Shown: positions 1 to 10,892, numbered from the stretch's first letter. The stretch is 64,000 bases of DNA from Paguma larvata (GCA_030068075.1 CM057839.1:54340960-54404959), one strand, 5' to 3'. Program-made: numbers and translations. The notes: a model not told the origin generated them from the letters alone.

Positions 1-361
1 TATTAACGATGTGGAGTCTTAGTATTACCATCACCTTCTCTTTCCTGCTTATTAGCCTAGAAGGACATGTGCCATTTTCTCTCCTTTTCAAAAGACTATT
101 TTAAATCATTAGTTTTTTTGACACTCAATCAGCTCTGACTTCTACTGGATGCATTTTGTTGATTCCAAAGTGCCTAAGAACCAAGCCTTAAAAACGTTTC
201 GTCTACAAAGGACATTTGAAGCTAGCATGATGGGGATATTTATACTATAATTCTTTTCTTTTAATGGTTATTAAACAATAGATTGAGTGATATTCGGAAG
301 TCTACGTTTGGGGAGAAATATGTCGTTTCCTTCTCACGTTAATCTTTAAAATAATCTCTAG
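1..361 (+). other. SLC25A30: SLC25A30 intron, 3' end
   Basis: AT-rich intron sequence running into the acceptor CTCTAG at 356-361. I see no repeat family or other gene here. Confidence 0.7.
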
Positions 362-457
362 ATACGGATGCAAGCGCAGAGCAGCACCATCCGAGGGGGA
401 ATGATAGGCAACTTCATTAACATTTACCACCAAGAGGGGGCGAGAGGACTGTGGAAG
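362..457 (+). CDS. SLC25A30: SLC25A30 coding exon (about residues 132-163)
   Basis: This 96-nt, 32-codon exon starts IRMQAQSS and ends RGLWK. It is bounded by an AG acceptor and a GTAAGC donor. It covers the part of the second carrier repeat just after the signature of that repeat, which lies in the preceding exon outside the window: the matrix-side short helix and the G-x-x-G-LW/YK motif typical of SLC25 carriers. Phase is 0 at both ends. Confidence 0.93.
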
Positions 458-2613
458 GTAAGCCTGCAAATGGAGCCAGCTGCCTTCCTTAGTTCTTCCC
501 TTTTCTCCTTTCAATTTGTTCTTCCTGTTTCTATCTTTTGATTGAATCCAAAAGGCAAAATGGAGTAAGGGAAGACAAGTGAAGTCTGCCCTTGAAGTTA
601 CTTTCTTCCTTAATTTCCTCATCTGGAGAATGGAAATATGAGGACTATATTTTATTTTAGAATACCTTTTGAGTAATTCCTGTATAATTATGAACAAGAT
701 TGAGCATTTTGTTGTTTACTTTTTCTTTCAAAAAATTCTCATAGAGAAGGGTTTTCTAGGTTATAGTTAAATGCTGGATTTTTATTTTTTAAGTTTATTT
801 ACTTATTATTTTGGGAGTGGGGAGGAGGAGGGAGAATCCCAAGCAGGCTCCATGTTGTCAGCTCAGAGTCCAAGGTGGGACTTGATTTCCACCAACCATG
901 AGATCATGACCTGAGCCGAAATCAAGAGCCGGACGCTGAACCGACTGAGTGCCCCTGCATTTTCCGATGTGTATCCTTCCTGGTCCTTAAGTGAAGACCG
1001 TTACTGTGGAGTGCTGTTTCCTGGTATTCTATTGACCTGTCATTTCACAGAACAGACTGTAAGGGTCATCCAGGCCAGTCTTCTCAGTATGTACTAGGAA
1101 ACTGGAGCCCTCCACGAGGTGACTTGTGGCCAAGGTCATATAGTTAAGGCCAGAATCGGAACTGGACTTGAACTTCTGACTTCTTTCCCCTCTGGTCTTT
1201 TCTACCCTGTCACTCTACGTTTTTTGGCAAGGCCTGTTCCAGGGAGAGCTATCTGAGTCTTGATTATCCGTACTCTTACCCAGGGCGTGTCCCTTACGGC
1301 GCAGAGGGCCGCCATTGTTGTCGGCGTGGAGCTACCCGTCTACGACCTCACCAAGAAGCACCTGATTCTCTCGGGCCTGATGGGAGACACTGTGTATACC
1401 CACCTCCTGTATGTTCATAGATTTCAAAAAACAATAATACTTTAGGTATGCATGAGTTCAGGGTGGCAATTTGCTACAAATTTATAGAAATTTTAAAGGA
1501 GGTATATTATAAAAGTATTATATTCTCATATTTGGAAAATAACAACTTAGAAGTAAACCAGGAAAAAGTAAAAGTCCTTGTCTGTTTACATAGGTAACCA
1601 TTGTCAACAGCCTGTTTTAGGCACATGCAACTATGTCTATGAAAGTATTATGTACTTTATTACACGAGCAAGATCCTGATTAGTGTTCTCTAACTTGGCT
1701 TTTTATTTCAATTATTTTCATTTTTTAGCTTTATTGAGGTATGACTGACAAAACTGTAAGCTGTTTATGTGTAGGACATAATGATTTGATACACCTGTGT
1801 AGTGCGAAAGGCTCTGCCCCGGGGCTCCTTCGTGTGTCTGTGGTTGACATTCCAGAACCTCAAAGGTATTCTTAGTTGAGACTGGATTTTACGATCAGGA
1901 CTATATTTAAGAAGTTTGTGCAGCGCTTTAGAGACGGACGTCCTCCTGGAAACGTACCATCTTGTCACATGTCACTTTAACATAGTTGGGGAGGAGGCTC
2001 TTTCCTGCCTTTAGTGGTGGTGGCGGCTCGGCGGTGGTGAACTTTTGTTCTTCCCTTGGTGTCTTTTTCCCAGCTCAAGCTTCACCTGTGGTCTGGCTGG
2101 GGCTCTGGCCTCAAACCCTGTGGATGTCGTGAGAACACGTATGATGAATCAGAGAGTCCTTCGAGACGGCAGGTGCTCTGGCTACACAGGTACCCTGGAC
2201 TGCTTGTTACAGGTGAGGGGGCGTGTTCACCCGTGCAGGGCCTCGAAGTCCTCTCACGGCTCGTGAGCTTCCATGTTACCCTCGAAGAGTTCCTTAAACG
2301 GTTTAGAGCAAAACCAACCTGTGGACTTGTCCCTTGTAATTGTGTGACTTTGGTTGCGGTACAGACCGTATACCTCCATTTCCTCGTTGTGAAGGGGGAC
2401 AATAATAGCACCTATATCACAGGGTTAGTGTAAAAATGATTGAGAAAATGCCTACAAAAGAGCATAATGCCTGGATTAATGTAGTAAAACCTTGTTAGTG
2501 TAGGTAATAATAATAAAGGACACTTATGAAATAAGCAAGCTTATTTTACTCAATCTTCAACATTCTAGTAGATTGTTTTAATCATTGGAGCTGCCCCCCA
2601 AAGGTGTGCGGAT

Positions 2614-2649
<36 letters not shown>

Positions 2650-4584
2650 GCACACACATACATATGTATGTATATATTTTAACCTGAGGAGTAACTACAT
2701 GTTGAGGGTTGTTATAACCACCATGAGTGAGGCTCTGAAGCCCTGAGATGGTACCCACTGTGGGCCACACTGGGGCTAACTTTTATAAAGACAAAATCTA
2801 GCTGAAGGGTTAGAAATGGAAGTTCCTTGTCCTTATACCTCTGCTCTGCTGGAAAGGGTGAGAAAAGAGTCATACTTGACGATACCACGATAGTACTGTG
2901 TCTCCTCCCAAAATGTGTCTCCCTCCTCTTGAGTCAGACTGGAGTGAATGTCCCTCATTCAGCCATCTCTCAAAAGAACACGTCCATCCGACTGTAATTT
3001 TCAGTTGAAACAACGGGGCTTGCTGTTGCTGAGAGGGTGGAAGTTTGCAGCTGTCTCCCTGACCGCCCTGCCAGCAGCCAGGGGCCAGGGCCCGCTTGGC
3101 TCTTCCTGTTCTCTGGCGTGATGCCGGCACATCCTAGACTTCAAGTCTGCTCTCCTGACGCAGAGATGCTTGTGTTTATTCACCTAACGACGTGAAGTGG
3201 TGGTTTTCCGATGGCATCGTCACGACCATCGCTTCACGACTTTATTTCCGACCCGCTTGTGAGCCTGAGTGGCAAGGAGGCAGGAGAGTCTAACTGGAGT
3301 TAAATCTCACTTCTTAGTCCTTCTGCTGCCATTTGTCTGCTTGGGCATGGGCTGGTTGGATCTGGAGCCTTCGCCTTTCCCCACGCAGAAGCCTTTAAAG
3401 AGCAAAAAGAGCCAGAGGGCAATGAGCTTGTAAGCAGTCTTTTCAAACAGGATTTTATTTTTAAGAAAAACAGATCATTCATTCTGCCTACTAATTATTA
3501 ACACATTTGATATGACTGGAAAGTTGGATGTTAATTTTTGTCCTCCCTTGTAACAGACGTGGAAGAATGAAGGTTTTTTTGCTCTGTATAAAGGATTTTG
3601 GCCAAATTGGTTGAGACTTGGTCCTTGGAATATCATTGTATCCTTTTCTGTCGCAGTACGTCTGAAAAAACGGTGTAGCTAATATTGTTTGTATAAACTG
3701 TCATTTATTAATGATAATTTAGAAGTGGGTTCTTACTCTTTTGAGTTCTCCGATTCTAAGAAATAACTACTCACTTTCTATCTTAGAAGGTATAAAATCT
3801 CCGTGCTGGGCCAAGTGATAGTGTTACTGAAAGGTAACAATAACAGTAAAAATTTCTATTCAGACTCTGTTTTAGAAGCTGAAAATTGCAGAGAGAGACA
3901 AGGTTTGATTTTATATCCTCAGCCACCCTCGAGAAGGGTGCGGTCTGGCCGCGCTGTTCCAGAATGCTTATATTAGAGAGTGCTGAGGATAAACAGGAAT
4001 TAGCTCCTGGATTATTTGGCTGATAAGCACTGTTTCCTGTATGCCAAAGTGGGAGGCAGGCAGAGTAGCCGTTCATGAGACATGAAAAGGCAGAGTCATA
4101 AAGAAGGGAATGTGGTTTCCACCATCCTCCGTTCCTCTTTATCGGCGCCTCCCTCCTGCCGAGAGGCCTGCCTAGCGCTGACCGCCGAGAGGGCCTCCCG
4201 GGGCTGGCCGTCCTTCAGTTGCACAGAGAGTTTACTGTTTTGGCAAGTCTGCTCACCACAGCAGTCACCGAAGCTGGCCGGCGTGGATGTGGTCTTCCAG
4301 GAGGCTCTGGGAGCTGATGCTAGGGCACTGATGTATTGTAGCCGTGATTGTTCTATTCCAGGCTGGCCTTGGAAGGCTAATGGGAAGACCTTTTGGGGGT
4401 GGGCCGGGATGGAGCCCCCGGTGTTTCATCATGTCCACGGCCTGTGGTCTGCCCAGACATACTGGTTGTTGCTATGAGTTTGCTTTTGTGTCAGTGTGGC
4501 TGAGACGGCATTTTCATTGTCAGCCTTAACCAATAACTGCAGTTTTTTGTGACATACGAGCAGTTGAAGAAATTGGATTTGTGA
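362..4584 (+). CDS. SLC25A30: SLC25A30 (KMCP1/UCP6) mitochondrial carrier, 3' part, five exons
   Basis: Spliced coding sequence join(362..457,1284..1408,2074..2212,3557..3637,4543..4584), with the 5' exons outside the window. The joined reading frame is open and gives 160 residues ending in a natural stop. It matches the C-terminal 55% of kidney mitochondrial carrier protein 1 (291 residues in human, so this is about residues 132-291). The product belongs to the SLC25 family of six-helix inner-membrane carriers; published transport work assigns it sulfur oxyanions, phosphate and some dicarboxylates. The third-repeat carrier signature P-x-D-x-x-R is visible in exon 2074-2212. All four introns have GT-AG ends and nothing suggests a retrocopy. 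SLC25A14 (UCP5) is the closest paralogue, but the repeat-3 wording and the KKLDL C-terminus fit SLC25A30. Confidence 0.95.
787..957 (-). mobile_element. CAN-SINE, antisense
   Basis: The minus strand reads as a SINE: GACTGAGTGCCCC at the right end is the complement of the tRNA-like head, and the T-rich left end is the tail. It is diverged and short in the middle. Confidence 0.85.
1060..1200 (-). repeat. MIR-like fossil, antisense
   Basis: Contains the worn 'gaaactggagccc...gtgacttgtggccaaggtca' pattern that marks antisense MIR or MER5-type repeats. Family not certain. Confidence 0.45.
1284..1408 (+). CDS. SLC25A30: SLC25A30 coding exon (about residues 164-205)
   Basis: This 125-nt exon begins [10 protein letters not shown] after a TTACCCAG acceptor and ends two bases into a leucine codon before a GTATGT donor. 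It encodes the fourth membrane segment region ([13 protein letters not shown]) and the following loop with the LSGLMGDT stretch. The phase-2 end is completed by the first base of the next exon. Confidence 0.94.
1726..1975 (-). mobile_element. L1 3'-end fragment, antisense
   Basis: 'AGCTTTATTGAGGTATGAC' followed by 'ataatgatttgatacac' is the antisense 3' end of an old mammalian L1 (L1M type). Truncated and in the intron between 1409 and 2073, which otherwise shows nothing. Confidence 0.65.
2074..2212 (+). CDS. SLC25A30: SLC25A30 coding exon with repeat-3 carrier signature
   Basis: This 139-nt exon finishes the split leucine and encodes 46 further residues, starting [14 protein letters not shown]. 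The third-repeat signature P-V-D-V-V-R sits at about residues 220-225; its proline kinks membrane helix 5 and its charged residues form the matrix salt-bridge network. The acceptor is TTTTTCCCAG and the donor CAG|GTGAGG. Phase is 0 at the end. Confidence 0.95.
2325..2480 (+). repeat. MIR-like fossil
   Basis: Worn MIR core: 'gtgactttggttgc', then 'tccatttcctcgttgtgaag' and 'ggacaataatagcacctat', in the + orientation. Confidence 0.6.
2616..2680. repeat. (TG)n(TA)n microsatellite
   Basis: About 7 TG units run into about 10 TA units, then CA/TA-rich steps. Likely polymorphic. Confidence 0.95.
3557..3637 (+). CDS. SLC25A30: SLC25A30 coding exon (about residues 252-278)
   Basis: This 81-nt, 27-codon exon starts [13 protein letters not shown] and ends LGPWNII. 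It encodes the matrix helix h56 with the conserved [10 protein letters not shown] and the start of membrane helix 6 (P-N-W-L-R). Acceptor TAACAG, donor GTATCC. The donor is weaker than average but the join to the last exon is in frame. Confidence 0.94.
3638..4542 (+). other. SLC25A30: SLC25A30 last intron
   Basis: Intron with no recognised repeat; the middle (about 4140-4440) is relatively GC-rich. Reading frames here are short and not supported as genes. Confidence 0.75.
4543..4584 (+). CDS. SLC25A30: SLC25A30 terminal coding exon and stop
   Basis: After the acceptor ACTGCAG the frame reads [13 protein letters not shown] and then TGA at 4582-4584. These 13 residues are the end of membrane helix 6 and the cytosolic-side tail, matching the known C-terminus of the family member. 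Confidence 0.95.
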   Translation, partial: FFVTYEQLKKLDL

Positions 4585-5284
4585 CAGGTCAAGGCTGCAT
4601 GCAACAGCGCTCTGAAAACGCCTACTTCCGAAACAGTAAAGCTTCCCGTGTTTCACGCTGCTTCTCACTGCTTGGTTCATCACAGATTCTGGAGCGTGAG
4701 CAACAGATGAAGGTGGGGTTAGTTCAGATTGCCGCGTGTTGGCAGTGGACGCTCTGCATCAGATGTTTCATGCTCCAAACGAACATCCAAACACTGGTCC
4801 TCACCGTGGAAGTGCCCTTCGACTTCAAAGACAGCATATAAAATGCACGTTTCTTGCTAAAGAAGACTTGCAGGAATCAGGAACTGTGTATTGTTTTCTT
4901 CAGGGGACGGTGGCACCTGTCGCCCCTCAGCTAACAGCTGAGGATAGCAGAATGCTCTAGAGAAGCTCATCGGAGCCACGGAATTGGGCCTCTGAGAGGG
5001 TATTGTTCTTGAACTTCTGGGGACATTTGCTTCTTGTCGGCTGAAGCAATGTCACGTGCGGAGACTTGGCCCTTTCAACTCCAGGTGTAAACAGTGCAGG
5101 AAATAGATCTCAAATATTACACTGTTTTATAATTTCCTATTTTGGCAGGATCTTTCACTTATAATAAGTGATTTTCAGCCTTTGAAGGCTTGACCTTTGT
5201 GAGGAATTGTTACAAAGTATTAATACCTAAACCCAGTACGGTGTGATACGTTGGCTTTGAAAATGGCAAGGCGGTGTGGATGGG

Positions 5285-5425
5285 AGGGGTTTTGAGCAGC
5301 TTGGGTTTGGTCATAGGTAATGTTGGTAATTTGCTCTGAGTTTTAGCTCAGTGTATTATTTCCCAATCTGTAAAATGGAGATACGACATCTATTGATGTT
5401 GAGGGTCAAATGGAGAAAATTGTAG
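5285..5425 (+). repeat. Weak MIR-like fossil
   Basis: Pattern 'atttcccaatctgtaaaatggag' is the MIR core in the + orientation. Degraded on both sides. Confidence 0.5.
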
Positions 5426-5904
5426 CTGCTCTCACTGGACCTGAGGGTCCGTGTGTTTACATCAGCCATGCTGTCACCCGGCCAGAATCCCAGCATCCAC
5501 TGTCGGGTATAAAGAAGAGAGTCGTCTTAACGTGGGGTTCTTGCTGGAATCCTCAGCAAAGCCCGTTGTCAAAGGCCTTGTGGAAAGAAAGAACACAATA
5601 CAAGTTACGGATTTACTATGTTTTCCTTAGCAAGATGCTGCAGGTGAATTGGAAGAATTGATTTTTCCGGATTTCCTAGATTTTACTTCAGTTCGGGTTA
5701 TGTTTTGTTACAATATTTCCTGTCTTGGACTTCCTGACTGGTTTGGATGGAAAACACACGCTTGAAATTTTAAAAAATTCTTTCTTTAGTACCGCACCTG
5801 TTTTCTAGTTTCTGAGAGAGGTCCATAGTGTCTTCCTTTCTTTTTCTAAAGACAACAAAAATCATTCTCCCTTTTCTTTCTCTCCTTCATCTTGTTCCTT
5901 TGAA

Positions 5905-5910
5905 AATAAA
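5905..5910 (+). terminator. Possible upstream polyadenylation signal AATAAA
   Basis: Canonical hexamer followed within about 25 bases by 'ctaagaccttttt'. May give a short SLC25A30 3' end. Confidence 0.35.
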
Positions 5911-7191
5911 GTGACTCCGAGAGGCCTAAGACCTTTTTACGCTTCTGGGAGACAGCCCCAGGGAAGGGAACTTATTTACTCGGTGCCTTCAGCTCTACCC
6001 TTTGAGAACATTAAATACACCCTACCTGGGGCCCCGAGGCAGACCCTTCCCCGCGCGCGCTCGCCAGGTTCCCGGCGTCCCTGGCGCTGGGGCGCCACCT
6101 CCCCTGAAGCAGAAGAGCAGGAACCCATGTTTTTCTTACGGATCGGGCAGCTTTCCCGCCAGTCACTTTCACTTGGCCTTCCTCATTAATGTTTACTTGG
6201 AAAAAGATTTTGTGAGGCAGAATTGCATTTCCGGAATAGAGACAGTCATTAAAAAAGAGAGAGGCAGAGGCGGTGGCGTGGCATGGAGGGGCTAATTGGT
6301 TGAAGACGTAGCGAAAGTCCAGATCCCCTGGCCCAGTCTAGATGGGACTCTGCAGAGCTGAGCTGAGCTCACGTGGGCCCCGCTCCTGGCACTGAACTGT
6401 ATCTTTAGACGGAGGTTTTCTTCCTTCTGACCAAGACATTCCGTTGATGTGGGAAGGGCTTTCTCTGGAAAGGCTTTCACTTTGAGTTCCTTGAGTTTAA
6501 AGGATTACTTTTTCAAAGCCACTTTTTTTTTTAAAAAAATGAAGAAAACATTATATATTTTTAAGTGTACATACAATTTCTAAAACAGTAGAAGCAAGTC
6601 ATTTTGAAGACTGGAAAGAGCCAACGTCATGCAACGTTCATCATATCAGTTTATTCAAATTATGTATATGTTCATACCAGGATGAAAAGAAACTCAAACC
6701 TCACTATAACACTTGAGCACGTTTTTAAGACAAAAATAGAGTATTTCTTGCTGTAGAATTATTAAACACGTTATACAGAACAGGATCTTAACCCGTTTTG
6801 GTTTTTGTGCATCCTGAAAGAGTTATGCCATTGCCACGCTCCTAACCAAGAAAGAACTTAAGGACTTGGAGACTCTGTCCCCTTATTTTCAGAGGTGTGG
6901 CTACAAGTCCCCCCACCCCCTTGGATATTGCTTAAATGTGGCAAAAGGATTTTTGGCTTTTGTAACTAAAATGAAGATAATGGATATTTTTGTTTGCTTG
7001 TGGATTTGTGTAATCACTGAGGCTAAATGTTGCTGATCTGTGATATAAAAATGGCCCCTGTTCATATTTATTCATGAGCTAGAAATGGTATGTATTATAT
7101 AAAAACTATACATTTTTCATAAGCCTTTATATTTCAAGCTCTTTATTTAAACATTGTTGGAATATGTAGCAGAAACCTTGTTTCACTATTT

Positions 7192-7197
7192 AATAAA
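7192..7197 (+). terminator. Likely distal polyadenylation signal AATAAA
   Basis: Canonical hexamer at the end of the repeat-free AT-rich block; the next SINE begins about 160 bases later. A second hexamer lies at 7259-7264. Confidence 0.45.
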
Positions 7198-7355
7198 CTG
7201 GACTAATACATAATAATCCAAATGATTTGTGATTACTTTGGATAAATAGAAACCTTTAAATAAAGATAAGCTCCAAAGAGCCCAGAAGATTGGAGTAGAA
7301 ACGGCACTCATGAAAGTGGCTACAGACAGTTCTCTCGAGGAGAAGTTGTTGGGAT

Positions 7356-7570
7356 CATTTCTTTCTTTCTTTCTTTCTTTTTTTTTAGTTTATTTATTTA
7401 TTCTTGACAAAGAGCACAAGTGGCAGAGGAGCAGAGAGCAAGGGAGAGAGAGACTCCCAACCAGGCCCCTCAGTGAGGAGCCTGACACGGGGCTCGATCT
7501 CACGATCCAGAGATCCTGACCTTAGCCGCTATCAAGAGTCTGACTCTTAGCCTCCTGAGCCACCCAGGAT
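7356..7570 (-). mobile_element. CAN-SINE, antisense, with (CTTT)n tail
   Basis: The tail side is a TTTC run (7358-7387); the right end 'tgagccacccagga' is the antisense tRNA-like head. Confidence 0.9.
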
Positions 7571-7892
7571 CATCTTAATTGCCTGGACACCTGTGGGACC
7601 TCCCACTCTTTGAAATCCTCTGTCACCCAGTAGAGGCCAGTGACTTCCGTTTGTGGACTGGCTTGGCAGGGTACCCTGGAGGTGGAGAACTCCAGGCTGA
7701 TGACATCTGTGCCCCGCACTTTCAGGTTCCCTCAGTCCTTCCGGGGTTTGGTGTTGGCTGGAGACAGGAACTGGGCTGTTCGGTTAACTGTGGACCAGGC
7801 AGGGGGACCTCTGATTGGCATAGAAGAACCAGTGGATGAAATACAAATCTGGTTCATTAATTTTTTCATTTAAGAATATTTTGGGGGTGGCA
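7571..7892. other. Unique intergenic stretch
   Basis: No gene or repeat recognised between the two flanking SINEs. Confidence 0.5.
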
Positions 7893-8092
7893 GGGCCCCT
7901 GGGCGGCTCGGTCAGTTGAATGTCCAACTCCTGATTTCCACTCAGGTCATGATCTCACAGTTTGTGGGGTCAGGCCCCACGTCAGGCTTCCTGCTAACAG
8001 CACAGAGCCTGCTTGGGATTCTCTCCCTCTTCTCTCTCTGCCCTTCTCTCCATGTGGGATGTCTCTCTCTCAAAATAAATAAAAATTTTAAA
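7893..8092 (+). mobile_element. CAN-SINE, sense
   Basis: Complete head ('cctgggcggctcggtcagtt'), CT-rich middle and AAAATAAATAAA tail. Confidence 0.92.
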
Positions 8093-8107
8093 ATAACGAG
8101 TATTTTT

Positions 8108-8230
8108 GGGACGCCTGACTGGCTCAGTCAGGGGAATAAGCGACTATCCATCTCAGGGTTGTGAGTTCAGACCCCACATTGGGCATAAAGCTTACATAAC
8201 CAAAAATAGAAATTAAGTTTAAAATTAAAA
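8108..8230 (+). mobile_element. Older CAN-SINE without CT-rich middle, sense
   Basis: Head 'gacgcctgactggctcagtc' and 'gtgagttcagaccccacat' lead directly to an A-rich tail, the short older subfamily. Confidence 0.75.
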
Positions 8231-8241
8231 ACTCATTCCTT

Positions 8242-8428
8242 GGGGGCACCTGGATGGCTCAGGTCATGATCTCATGGTTCGTGGATTTGTGCCCCATGTC
8301 ATGCTCTGTGCTGACAGCTCAGAGCCTGGAGCCTGCTTCAGATTCCGTGTCTCCCTCTCTACCCCTTGCCCGGTCACACTCTGTCTCTCTCTCTCCTTCA
8401 AAATAAATAAGCCTTAAAAAAAATTTAA
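8242..8428 (+). mobile_element. CAN-SINE, sense, with head deletion
   Basis: The head 'cacctggatggctcagg' lacks about 25 bases of the usual 'agttggttaagcgtccgac' segment; the rest is complete, with AAAATAAATAA tail. Confidence 0.9.
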
Positions 8429-9040
8429 CTCATCCATAAAACTATAAAACATTTTTTCTAGGTGATTGTCTTATTGACATTTGAATTACATATGGTGGTA
8501 TAGTGAAAAAATAAACTCTAGGAGACAGGGAACTTTCTCAGTTCTGTGCACCTGGGAGATTCAGTGATGTACATGGTTGATTTAATATGAAGGTTAGTGA
8601 GAAGCACTGGCTGCTAGTGTTTCTCAAATATCTGTGGACAGTAGAACCCTCACGTGCACCTGTTAAGACACACTTGGCTTTTAATCCAGGGTATGTATTT
8701 CTAAACTGGCAGCTGGGAAAATGTAATGCTAAATTTTTGGTAGATTATAACTAGATCCATTCTGAAGCAAAACAGGAATATAAGACAAGGGCAGTATGTA
8801 TGAACAGGTTTCTTGAAAGCTCGATGCAAATAATGGAATGAAGAGCAAAACCCTGGAAACTTCTGTATGTATATATGTCCCCTGCTTAAATAATAACCCA
8901 TGCGATGGCTTACTGTGTGCCTCTTGAGAAGAATAAGTTGGATCTCAGTCTGCTGACTTGGAAAGATGCCCTGATATGTAATTAATTAGGAAAAAATTAA
9001 GAAGAGGCATGTAGGGAATGGATTTAAAGAATGTGTATTA
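8429..9040. other. Intergenic, no clear feature
   Basis: AT-rich; 8600-8690 has wording like old hAT-type fossils ('gtttctcaaat...gtgcacctgttaa'). No gene. Confidence 0.5.
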
Positions 9041-9069
9041 GCATTCTCCAGAGAAACAGAACCAACAGG

Positions 9070-9114
<45 letters not shown>

Positions 9115-9440
9115 TACATGCACATAAATAATTTAAGAGATAGGCTCATTCAATTGTGGGGAATTGGTGAGTCTGAAATCTGTTAAGGCAGGAGGGCAGC
9201 CCAGTAGACCGAAAACTCGGGCAGGATTTCCGTTACAGTCTTGAAGCAGAATTCCTTCTTCAGGAAACCTCAGTTTTTTTCACTTGAAGCCTTTAACTGA
9301 TTGGATGGGGCCCACCATTTTATGGAAAGTAATCGTAAACTGATTGTGTATTCACATCTACAAAATACCTTCACAGCGACATCTAGTGTTTGCCATACGA
9401 CACCATAGTCTAGCCAAGTTGACAACAAAATTTGACCATC
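9041..9440 (+). repeat. Ancient interspersed repeat with internal GT microsatellite
   Basis: The phrases 'ctccagagaaacagaaccaac', 'tgattggatggggcccacc' and 'agccaagttgacaac' recur in many mammals as one old element, here split by a GT run. I recognise the repeat but not its family name with certainty. Confidence 0.55.
9071..9115. repeat. (GT)n microsatellite
   Basis: About 20 GT units, one interruption. Confidence 0.95.
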
Positions 9441-9554
9441 ACAGAGTAGAAAGAATTAGAAATCTTTTCTTTATACATAATTGTATTATATTGGTTTTTG
9501 AAAAGCCTGTATTTTGTAATTTAAAACAAAATCTTAAAAAGAAACCCAAAGCCT

Positions 9555-9762
9555 GGGGCACCTGGGCGGCTCAGTCATTTAAGCGTCCTACTCTTGATTT
9601 CGGCTCAGGTCATGGTCTCATGGTGCGTGGGATCAAGTCCTGCATCGGGCTCTGTGCTGCTTGGGTGGAGGCTGCTTGGCTCTCTTTCCCTCTCTCTCTT
9701 CCCCTCCCCTGCTCTCTTTCTCAAAATAAATAGATAAACTTAAAAAAGAAAAAAAAAAACCT
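9555..9762 (+). mobile_element. CAN-SINE, sense
   Basis: Head 'cacctgggcggctcagtcat', CT-rich middle, 'caaaataaatagataaac' and long A tail. Confidence 0.93.
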
Positions 9763-10012
9763 ACCCAAACCCCAAACGGGCTAGGTTGGAATACAGATGT
9801 CCTAGTTATGATAAGGGGGGAGGGGCGGAAGCAGGATTTTCAGTATATGTAATATTCTATTTATATTTTAACTATATAATGTTTCTAAAAGTATATTAAA
9901 TGTCAAACTTAAAATTTAGCTAATAAGGATAAATGGGAAACTTTTGCAGTTTTTTTTTCAGTTTCTATTTGCTTTTTGTTCAATGAACTTAATATCTCAA
10001 TAATTGAACATT

Positions 10013-10075
10013 TTTTATTTTTATTTTTTTATTTTAGAGAGAGAGAGGGAGCATGAGTGAGGGAGAGGGCAGAGG

Positions 10076-10117
<42 letters not shown>

Positions 10118-10241
10118 CTCAGGCAGGCTCCATGCTCAGCACAGGGACCGACGCAGGGCTCTATCCCACAACCCTGGGATCATGACCTGAGCTGAAATCA
10201 AGAGAAGGACGCTCAACTGACTGAACCATCCAGGCTCCCCT
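10013..10241 (-). mobile_element. CAN-SINE, antisense, with expanded (AG)n
   Basis: T-rich tail at left, about 17 AG units at 10081-10115 (expanded CT-rich middle), head complement 'accatccaggctcccc' at right. Confidence 0.92.
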
Positions 10242-10397
10242 AAAAAACAACCTAACCCTTTTTTTGACCTTGGGGGGAATACCTCTATAAAAAGTATGTG
10301 ATGTGGGCTGTGTACCTAACCTCTAAATTCCTGGGTTGTTTTACACAATTCTTAGTCTATAATTTTGTGAATTTTTCAGTTTTTCTTTTGTTACTGG

Positions 10398-10653
10398 TTT
10401 CTTTTTCTTTCTTCCTTCCTTTCTTCCTTTTTTCCTTCCTTCCTCCCTTCCTCCCTTCCTTCCTTCCTTCCTCCCTTCCTTCCTTCCTTCCTTCCTTCCT
10501 TCCTTCCTTCCTTCCTTCCTTCCCTCTCCCTTCCTTCCTTCCTTCCTCCCTCCCTCCCTCCCTTCCTTCCTTCCTTCTTTCCTTCCTTCCTTCCTTCCTT
10601 CCCTCTCCCTTCCTTCCTTCCTTCCCTCTTTCTTTCTTTTTCTTTCTTTCTTT

Positions 10654-10702
<49 letters not shown>

Positions 10703-10710
10703 TTTCTTTC

Positions 10711-10753
<43 letters not shown>

Positions 10754-10788
10754 CTTTCTTGTCTTTCTTTCTTTTTTTTTTTTTTTTT
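10398..10788. repeat. About 390-nt pure-pyrimidine tract, (CCTT)n then (CTTT)n
   Basis: Almost uninterrupted C/T on the + strand: CCTT/CCCT units to about 10625, then CTTT units to 10770, then a T run. It abuts the tail of an antisense SINE and probably grew from that tail. It gives a spurious 166-codon open frame of L/P/S/F. Confidence 0.97.
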
Positions 10789-10892
10789 AAGATTTTAAGT
10801 TATCTCTATACCCAGTGTGGGGTTTGAACTCACAACCCCGAGGTCAAGAGTTCCACACTCCACTGACTCAGCCAGGCCAGCCAGGCTTCCCT
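10780..10892 (-). mobile_element. Older CAN-SINE, antisense, short type
   Basis: 'aacttaaaatctt' tail and 'gtgagttcaaacccca' head are seen on the minus strand; no CT-rich middle. Confidence 0.75.

Larger units (their letters stand above)
458..1283 (+). other. SLC25A30: SLC25A30 intron with one antisense SINE
   Basis: GT-AG intron. It contains a minus-strand CAN-SINE near 787-957 and a MIR-like fossil near 1060-1200; the rest is unremarkable. Confidence 0.8.
2213..3556 (+). other. SLC25A30: SLC25A30 intron with microsatellite and MIR
   Basis: The intron holds a MIR-like fossil (about 2325-2480) and a TG/TA microsatellite (2616-2680). The remainder to the acceptor TAACAG at 3551-3556 shows no recognised element. 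Confidence 0.75.
4585..7215 (+). other. SLC25A30: Candidate SLC25A30 3' UTR
   Basis: Downstream of the stop there are about 2.6 kb with almost no repeats (one weak MIR near 5285-5425), ending in AT-rich sequence with AATAAA hexamers at 5905, 7192 and 7259. Absence of SINEs in an otherwise SINE-dense locus fits a retained transcript end. The true 3' end is inferred; it could stop near 5.93 kb or run to about 7.2 kb. Confidence 0.45.

Noticed and set aside
362..4584. SLC25A14 (UCP5) as the identity of the carrier
   Set aside because: Repeat-3 wording, C-terminus KKLDL and the COG3 neighbour all fit SLC25A30; SLC25A14 is X-linked and has other neighbours.
10298..10798. Open frame of 166 codons rich in L, P, S and F
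   Set aside because: It is the translation of the pyrimidine microsatellite; there is no domain and the composition is fully explained by CCTT/CTTT repeats.
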